DNA of 64,000 nt. Source: Chiua virens. Lineage: Eukaryota > Basidiomycota > Agaricomycetes > Boletales > Boletaceae. Both the position numbers and the translations under genes were made by a program. The stretch lies in the NCBI GenBank assembly GCA_019787685.1, contig JAHNUO010000023.1, forward strand, positions 1 to 64,000, written 5' to 3'. The notes beneath the pieces are model-generated. The model had not been told where the DNA came from, did not search any database, and saw only the letters and a list, made by a program, of their open reading frames with translations. This document shows, piece after piece, positions 58,131 through 64,000 of the stretch. Position 1 is the stretch's first letter, and every line of letters begins with the position of its first letter.

Positions 58131-59982
58131 ATGGCCTACCACTCCTGCTCCACCCCTGACTTTGAATCTGACACTACGCTGGTACCCATTTTCACCCCCA
58201 CTGTCGACATCCCCCATATTGCCCTACCGCTCCCTGTTCCCCCACCATCGCTCCACTCCTTGGATGCTCCCTCCCTCTCCTCTGAATCCTCCCTCACGGA
58301 GTCCACCCGACCCATTTCTCCAGCTGATTCTGCGGTCACTTCCGCAGGATGGGGAACAGCAGGCGTACACACTCGCCCTACTCATTCTATTCACCGCGTT
58401 TGTCCTCCTCTCGTCGCGGTAGACTTGCCGTTTCATTCACACACTATCTGGGCCTCTACACCCACCCCTGACTACTTCACCTGCATGCGCAACCTCATCC
58501 TTGACCCAAGCATGGTGTTTCCCATTGAGCACCATCTCGACCTCGACCCCCCCTCTCCATGCCCTCTACTTGGCATATCTACAGAACAAATGACTCGCCC
58601 TTGTCCAGGCCAACCTCTACGGGCCAATGGCCAACACCCACCTCCTCTTGGCCATTACCGGCCAGATCCACAACAAAATCTGCGCGTTCCTCGAACACAC
58701 CCTATTCCAAATGCAGATGGGTGAATTCCTCTTAGACCTCCACCGCTACCAGGCGGAACTCTCCCTCCGCCTCGACCAACCACTCGCTTCCTCCACTCCC
58801 TCGCCGTCTACCCCCTCCGCCTCCTCTCTTCCCTTCTCCCCTGAAGAGATCGACGCTTGCAACCGAGCTGAAGCAGTGAAGGTAATATATCCCAGCTGTA
58901 GTGCAATACTCAGGGGGATTGAAATAAATAGAAAGAGGGTGAAGGAATGCGATTCCGTTTGACCCAGGGACAACACTGAGTTGGTGAACAACGAATAATG
59001 GTTTTGGAATAGTCCGAGATGAATCCGGGGCGAATCCGGATTAAAACAGATGGAAAAGCAGACACGGCAGTCTGATCTGGATCGAGAAAATATGAGGAGA
59101 GCAAGAGAAAAATGAATGTCGACCGAAAACGATGTGAGACAGATGCACACGGGCAAAAGCTACTGTATTTTTTTCAATACAGTGGATTTTATAGTCCTCG
59201 GGAATACCCTCAGACTCGTCCTAAGGATAATAATACAAAGAAGAAGGTTTTCGTATGGTATAAAGTTTGAGGGGCACCCGAACGTCCCTGCAAGGGCTGC
59301 ATGACATGGTCTAGCCAATGCTAAGTACGAATAAGGAGCATCAAAAATAAAATAAAAGAGTCTGAGACAAAACGGGTGCGGATACAGCAATCCGGATGAG
59401 TTCGCACAAGCAGACAGATCGGGATCAGGATTGGGTGACGACGGGGTGTGGAAACGTGCTATGCGAGCACAGGGAATACCTATTCCCTACAGCGGAACAT
59501 ATGTTCCAGACCGGTCAGGTTGACCTTCCCGAGGACCACCCTCGCTACCATGAGGCCTGCTATGAGTGCCACAAACTTGGGCACATCCGCATCGAATGCC
59601 AGGACTATCAATGTCCCATCTGTCTTACCTGGTCCCCTGGACACATCCAGTCCCGTTGCCCCGGACAACCCCCTCACGTCCGTGCTAGGATTCCCCTGGT
59701 CAACTGACTTGCCCTGGTGGCAGCCGGATCTACCTGGAACCGTCATTCCCCACACCCCATCATCCCATCCAACTCCTCCTCGTCCAACGGCTCTTCCTCC
59801 TCCTCCACACGCAGCCGCAGCCGCCGTCCAATCATCCCAGCTCTCCCACTCCGCCGTCCATCTGGACAATCCTCTGCCTCCCCAGACCACTGCTCCGCGT
59901 TGCTATCTGATGACCCTATCAACAACGAGGGTTATGCCAACATTACGGGCAGCCCTGTTAGGGATTCATTTGATTTCTAAAG
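58131..59982 (+). pseudogene. C-terminal extension of gypsy B pol with CCHC knuckles, interrupted
   Basis: Begins CSTPDFESD (near 58140), which in gypsy A is continuous in frame with the chromodomain. Ser/Pro-rich linker, then a helical block (MRNLILDPSMVFPIEHHLD near 58486; QIHNKICAFLEH near 58665; QMQMGEFLLDLHRYQAEL near 58712). It is split by a 615-bp insertion within the NRAEAEH motif. After that come HPRYHEACYECHKLGHIRIE with C-x2-C-x4-H-x4-C (near 59538-59600), a second C-x2-C-x6-H-x4-C, and the terminus GSPVRDSFDF just before the polypurine tract. A TGA at 59705 breaks it. Confidence 0.75.
58877..59491. mobile_element. 615-bp insertion with TG...CA ends, probable solo LTR
   Basis: Gypsy A reads NRAEAEHLF without a break, whereas gypsy B is interrupted here. 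The insertion begins TGAAGGTAATATATCCC and ends TATTCCCTACA, flanked by GCAG (58873-58876) and GCGG (59492-59495), a 4-bp duplication with one mismatch. No coding sequence. It differs from all other LTRs in the window; copia-like by its ends, orientation not resolved. Confidence 0.65.
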
Positions 59983-60011
59983 ATGATCTTCGCATGGTGC
60001 TTTGATCTTAG

Positions 60012-60022
60012 TCGGGGGGTAA
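60012..60022 (+). promoter_or_regulatory. Polypurine tract of gypsy B
   Basis: TCGGGGGGTAA directly abuts the 3' LTR. Gypsy A has the equivalent CCGGGGGTAA at its 3' LTR. Confidence 0.75.
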
Positions 60023-60776
60023 TGTTACGATTCATCTTTTTCTTTGCTTTCTTTGCTACTTTCTCTACGCTCGGTACTACAGGTACCTCCTATGTTCAAT
60101 CTGCAAGGCTTACCCTTGCTTCGGATTACTCAGCAAGGGCTTAACCCTTTGCCCCGTTTACCTTTTCCTTCTTTGATCCGATTACGCGACTCCAGCTCAA
60201 CCCGTTGTTCCGTTATCGCTTCCTTTCTTTCACTTCCTGATCCAGTAGTGATCACTTTCACTTCCGCTGTCATTTAGACAGCTTCCGCGTTTTACCTTTT
60301 ACTCTTTCGTCCGTCCGGTGCTTCTGCCCCGCACGACTCCTTTTGGCCCTTTGACTGTTCCACTCTTCCTGGCCACCCTTTTGGACCGTTGGTCCATGCA
60401 CAACTTTCGTAGTATAAATACCGCGCAGTGATACTCCTGTACCTCAGTCTTGATCTACGCAATCTAGCTAGTATCACTGCTCCTCTTTGGGCTTAAACTA
60501 AGCCATCCCTCGTTGCTGCGACCAACATCCAGCATCTCGGTCCACCCCAATCGCAAGGGGCAGTCTCGGTCCTTTGGGTATAGATTCCCAACAGGACACT
60601 CTTAGGCAATGTCCTAAGTTTTAACTTGTCTCACTGGTAGCAATCCGCTGACCAGTAACCCTCCTTGAACTCTACAGTGCGCCATGTATCAAGTGGTGGT
60701 TGTTTGAGTTATCGCAGCCGCTTGATACTTAGTGCTTTTGCGTCTATGCTAGGCCCTACCCGGGACTATTGTAACA
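60023..60776 (+). repeat. 3' LTR of gypsy B
   Basis: 754 bp, identical in layout to the 5' LTR except for a 28-bp insertion near 60238-60265 that carries TGATCCAGTAGTGATCA and partly duplicates CTTTCACTTCC. That repeat accounts exactly for the length difference. Confidence 0.92.
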
Positions 60777-60781
60777 GGATG

Positions 60782-61780
60782 AACCGAGCATGTCAGCCCA
60801 TGAGTGGCTCCATGCCTTTCCTCACCTCATCAAATGCATCCGTGACTACCTCCCAGCCAATGCTCCAGCGGTTGCAAGCATGTGGCAAACTCATTTTGAT
60901 GTCATCTCCTCCTGCATCGACTTCTTCGACAACTTCCACCTCTACCTTCTCTACAACATCCACCTGCGGCGAGTGTACATTAATAACACCAAATTCGCTG
61001 CCCACCATTGGCAAGACAGCGTTTGGAACCGGATTGTGGATGAACACCGCATTTGGGGCGTCTCCACCTCCCTCTCCTCCATCCCAGACCCTCACTCCTC
61101 AGGCTCCTTCCACTCTTCCTCCCGCCCCACCTCATCCAGGAGCAGACTGGACCCCACCAAATGGGACCCTGCCGGGAGCCAGTCCTTTCGTGGCTTTCCA
61201 AACACAGCTGCTCGCCCCCTGGCCCACTACAAGTGCATCTTCTGTGGAAATCCCACTGCTCGAATACATAAATTCGGAAGTACGTGAACACCGCTACTCA
61301 GGACCATTCTCGCCCTCTCACTTAGAACAAATTATTGGTCCCTTTCGCACCAGCCCCCTGGGGGTGATCCCCAAAGCCGGATCTACTACAAAATTTCGCT
61401 TAATCCAAGATCACAGTTTTCCTTGTGATGGATCATACCAATCCATCAACTCCATGATCGACTCTTCTCTTTTTGATTGTGACTGGGGCACTTTCAATGA
61501 TTGCTGGCTCCTCATCGCCAAAGCTCCACCTGGTTCTCAAGTTTCCATTTTTAATGTCGATGCAGCACACCGCTGCTCCCCCATAGCTCCAGAAGACCAA
61601 TACCTAGTATGTGTGATGATCGAAGTGAATGACATCGTCCGCATTTATATTGACCATTGCGCCTGTTTCAGATGCTCAAGCTCTAGCGGCTTATTTGGCC
61701 ACCTGGGCGATGGCATTGTCACTATTTTCAATTTCAAAGGCATCTAGGATGTGCTTCGCTGGGCTGATGATTTTGGCTTC
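60782..61780 (+). pseudogene. Tyrosine-recombinase element: gag 3' part and reverse transcriptase
   Basis: The gag frame resumes after gypsy B with MSAHEWLHAFPHLIKCIRDY (60790 on), runs to about 61290 and overlaps the RT frame. RT blocks of the DIRS type follow: SPLGVIPKAGSTTKFRLIQD near 61347, SINSMIDSSLFDCDWGTFND near 61444, APPGSQVSIFNVDAAHR near 61525, and the catalytic WADDF motif (61763-61777) in a shifted frame. A stop and frame changes around 61670-61760 break it. RT copies the element RNA; in DIRS-type elements the product is then integrated by the recombinase. Confidence 0.75.
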
Positions 61781-62530
61781 TTTCGTTACCCCTTGGTTTG
61801 CTCATCTCATCCCTCCCCTTCTACTTTTCCATCTGATCTTACCCCATAGCCCTTCTCCTCTCCAGAGGCTTGGACCTACCCATTTGATGAATCCCTCATT
61901 TTCAGTATTGCTAAGGAATTAGGCTGGCCATGGTCCCTATCCAAACACATCCCCTTCGCCTTGACCTTCCCCTACCTGGGCTTCATCTGGGACTTGGACA
62001 ACAAAACAGTCTCCATTTCCCTCAAAAAACGCTCAAAATACTTCACCCACCTTGAACCCTGGGTCCCTGGTGCCTCACTCTCCCTAAAGGACTGCCAAAG
62101 GGTCATAGGATGCCTTCAACACTGCACCCTTGTCCTCTCAGAAGGCCGCTCCCATCTACCTTCCCTTCACCACTTCATTTCATCCTTCAAAACCTCAAAC
62201 AACTTTGTCCGCCACCACATCACCTCCTCCGTCCTCAAGGATGTATCTTGGTGGTGCTCAAAATTAGAAGCTGACTGGTGTGGTGTGCACATCTCGTCCC
62301 CCCCAGACCCACTCCCCCTTTCTGTCTTTGCTGACACTTCCACCTCCTTCGGCATTGGCCTCTCAATCAATGGCCACTGGCTATCCTGGCACCTCCTAGA
62401 AGGATGGAACTCTGAAGGATGCGACATAGGCTGGGCTGAAATGGTAGCCATTGACATGGGCCTTCACACCCTCATCCGGATAAACATCCCACACTCATGC
62501 CACCCTTGTATTCCCTACCCTCCTTAGCAT
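61781..62530 (+). pseudogene. Tyrosine-recombinase element: end of RT and RNase H-like domain
   Basis: The frame 61961-62527 contains FPYLGFIWDLDNKTVSI near 61967 (RT thumb side) and an RNase H-like block, SVFADTSTSFGIGLSINGHW near 62322 with the expected acidic residue, then EMVAIDMGLHTL near 62437. It ends at a TAG. Non-autonomous as it stands because the upstream RT is broken. Confidence 0.7.
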
Positions 62531-62603
62531 TCCATACGCTTGTACCACTTCTCTGCCCTTGCAATGACACTCGCTTACCCCCTCCTCCCATTCTGCTCAC
62601 CCC

Positions 62604-63614
62604 ATGTTGACTGACTCAGATCTCTCCTCACGCACACCTGCGACGCCTACCTTATCCAACACAACCCACCTCTGCATCAAACATGCCCTCAACCATGCCT
62701 GGGCAGACTCCACCCTGTTGAAATACAAAACAGCAATCTCCCTTTCCACCTCATTCTGTGACTCTGAATGCATTCCCCACCACCTCCGCCTCCCTGCCAG
62801 TGAACACCTTCTGTGTGGCTTTGCTGCCTCTCGTGTAGGATCCATCTCTGGCACCACAGCGAGATCCCATATTGCAGCCTTAAAAGCCTGGCATATCTAC
62901 AACAATGCCCCATGGCTTGGTGCAACCTGCCTATGCTATGTCCTCAATGGCATGGACAACCTCATGCCTGCCCTCTCCCGCCGTCCCCCTCGTCCACCAA
63001 TCTTGAGACACCTCTGCATCCTTGCAAATAGCCTCACCCTCTCAGACCCTCTGGACACATGCTGCTTTGCAGCCACCTGCTGTGCCATGTGGGGACAGCT
63101 ATGCCTGGGTGAAATTTTTTCGCCCTGGGAAACTTCCTTCATCCCTGCCAAAACTGCATGTCGACACCATCTGCAACCTGCCCTCAACACAAACGGCTCA
63201 CATGTCCTACACCTCCCATACACCAAAGTTGCTAAAAACAAAGGCAAAGATGTATGCATCTGGAGCCAGCTTGGTGCTGCAGACCCCATCTTAGCCCTGG
63301 ACCGTCACCTCGCCACCAACAACCCTCCTTCAAACATCCCACTCTTTTCTTACATGTCCCCACATGGCTGGTGCTGCCTAACCAAGAAAAAGCTACTCAC
63401 CCGCTGCAACTCAATCTGGTCAGCATCCGGATTACCCACCTCCTCTGGACACTCCTTTCATATTGGCGGCACAACAGAACTCCTCCTCGCTGGAGTCCCT
63501 CTGAACGTTGTCAAGGCTCTTGGATGCTGGTCTTCAGATGCATTTCTCCATTACTGGCGCTCCTTCAATCTCCTCAGCCCTCTACATACAGAAAACCTCC
63601 CTCACCGTTCATAA
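62604..63614 (+). CDS. Tyrosine recombinase of the DIRS/Ngaro-like element, catalytic arginines replaced
   Basis: An open frame of 336 residues. The N-terminal SAM-like DNA-binding part includes HAWADSTLLKYKTAISLS near 62694. In the catalytic domain the usual R-L-G-E box reads LCLGE (near 63095-63110), so the first arginine is Cys. YTKVAKNKGKDV near 63220 supplies the lysine. The usual H-x-x-R box reads GHSFHIGG (near 63448), so the second arginine is His. ALGCWSSDAFLHYWRS near 63513-63560 holds the tyrosine nucleophile. Both losses fit single C-to-T changes at CpG on one or other strand (CGC to TGC, CGC to CAC). The frame is intact but the enzyme is very likely dead. Confidence 0.8.
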   Translation: MLTDSDLSSRTPATPTLSNTTHLCIKHALNHAWADSTLLKYKTAISLSTSFCDSECIPHHLRLPASEHLLCGFAASRVGSISGTTARSHIAALKAWHIYNNAPWLGATCLCYVLNGMDNLMPALSRRPPRPPILRHLCILANSLTLSDPLDTCCFAATCCAMWGQLCLGEIFSPWETSFIPAKTACRHHLQPALNTNGSHVLHLPYTKVAKNKGKDVCIWSQLGAADPILALDRHLATNNPPSNIPLFSYMSPHGWCCLTKKKLLTRCNSIWSASGLPTSSGHSFHIGGTTELLLAGVPLNVVKALGCWSSDAFLHYWRSFNLLSPLHTENLPHRS

Positions 63615-64000
63615 CCTCAGATTCCATCACCCACACCGGCATGCCTTCTCTGGCTGGGCTGGCATGCCTTGGCCCCCTCCTCTCACTGTGGCTATGCCTT
63701 TCTGCAGTTTTGGGCCGGTGTTTCCTGCATCGGCTCTCAGCACACCCCGGTCACCTGCTCGAGACTCCAGGTCTCGTTCAGGCTGTGCCCCTCCCACCTA
63801 TGGGAAGCCTGTCCAAGCAACAGCTGTATCCAACCATATCTCCCACAAGACGAGCAGCCTGAAACGGCGAGATTCCGATGACATTGATCGACACCAGTGG
63901 AATCAAGCTTTTGGGCTCCAATTGTAAGGATTGCTACGCATCCGGCTACAGATCTGGTCCGAGTGACCACTGCCTTTTCATTTTATTCGTCAGCGTTATT
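63615..64000 (+). other. Right-hand flank of the tyrosine-recombinase element, to window end
   Basis: A Pro/Ser-rich open frame (63508-63927) ends with SLKRRDSDDIDRHQWNQAF and a TAA. The last part repeats the 52-bp segment found at 50894-50945. The element end is not recognised before the window stops. Confidence 0.4.

Larger units (their letters stand above)
52349..60776 (+). mobile_element. Gypsy B: full-length Ty3/gypsy chromodomain retrotransposon
   Basis: LTRs 52349-53074 (726 bp) and 60023-60776 (754 bp), flanked by the perfect duplication GGATG (52344-52348, 60777-60781). It contains gag with a zinc knuckle, protease, RT, RNase H, integrase, chromodomain and the zinc-knuckle extension, so it retains what gypsy A lost. 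LTRs differ by about 25 substitutions, most at CpG, plus a 28-bp insertion, so it is older than gypsy A. Stops at 55654, 57160 and 59705, a frameshift near 58100 and a 615-bp insertion make it inactive. Confidence 0.93.
50887..63930 (+). mobile_element. DIRS/Ngaro-like tyrosine-recombinase retrotransposon, interrupted by gypsy B
   Basis: Modules in order on the plus strand: gag-like region (50904-52348 and 60782-61290), RT (61270-61780), RNase H (near 62320-62470) and tyrosine recombinase (62604-63614). The gag-like reading rejoins across gypsy B when the element and one GGATG copy are removed. A 52-bp segment at 50894-50945 recurs at 63868-63919 with 44 matches, all differences being transitions; it may be part of the split direct repeats typical of Ngaro. 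The right boundary is not defined and may lie outside the window. Confidence 0.75.

Overview
The window looks like a transposon-rich, accessory part of a mushroom-forming basidiomycete (Agaricomycete) genome. The evidence is short GT-AG introns of about 44-70 bp in most host genes, a FunK1 protein kinase, a DUF6532 protein, a ParB-like-fold protein, Plavaka (CACTA-like) transposases, chromodomain Ty3/gypsy elements and a DIRS/Ngaro-like tyrosine-recombinase retroelement. No species can be named from the sequence alone.

Layout. 1-1331: 3' part of an unrecognised, probably transposon-borne gene. 2359-25000: four decayed Plavaka copies in two tail-to-tail pairs (copy 1 + / copy 2 -, copy 3 + / copy 4 -). 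Copy 2 carries a 948-bp solo-LTR-like insertion. Copy 4 carries a 306-bp hAT-type MITE (8-bp target duplication) and a complete 8,577-bp gypsy element (gypsy A, minus strand, 5-bp target duplication), whose gag is itself split by a 1,565-bp Tc1/mariner element at a TA site. 25064-26940: an unrecognised degenerate gene split by a solo LTR, followed by two solo LTRs of the gypsy A family (27264-27980, 28113-28783), each with a perfect 5-bp target duplication.

29150-37440: a graveyard of host genes: a hypothetical minus-strand gene, a frameshifted VPS11 (HOPS/CORVET subunit), a broken HOP2 (meiotic recombination) fragment and a broken PDR-type ABC transporter fragment. 37682-49855: better preserved accessory genes, namely an 11-exon ParB-like protein, a small spliced minus-strand protein, a FunK1 kinase, and a DUF6532 gene with a tandem duplication of a symmetric exon plus its intron.

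50250-64000: an unidentified minus-strand fragment, then a tyrosine-recombinase retroelement (gag, RT, RNase H, recombinase) split by a second full gypsy copy (gypsy B, 52349-60776, target duplication GGATG), itself split by a 615-bp TG...CA insertion.

Common theme: the repeats decay by C-to-T change at CpG. Nearly every nonsense codon is TGA where CGA (Arg) is expected, and the five LTR-LTR differences in gypsy A are all at CpG sites. The gypsy family shows an 11-12 nt match between its primer-binding site and the predicted 5' end of its own RNA, the signature of self-primed (Tf1/sushi-type) reverse transcription. Its pol appears to continue past the chromodomain into an extension with CCHC zinc knuckles.
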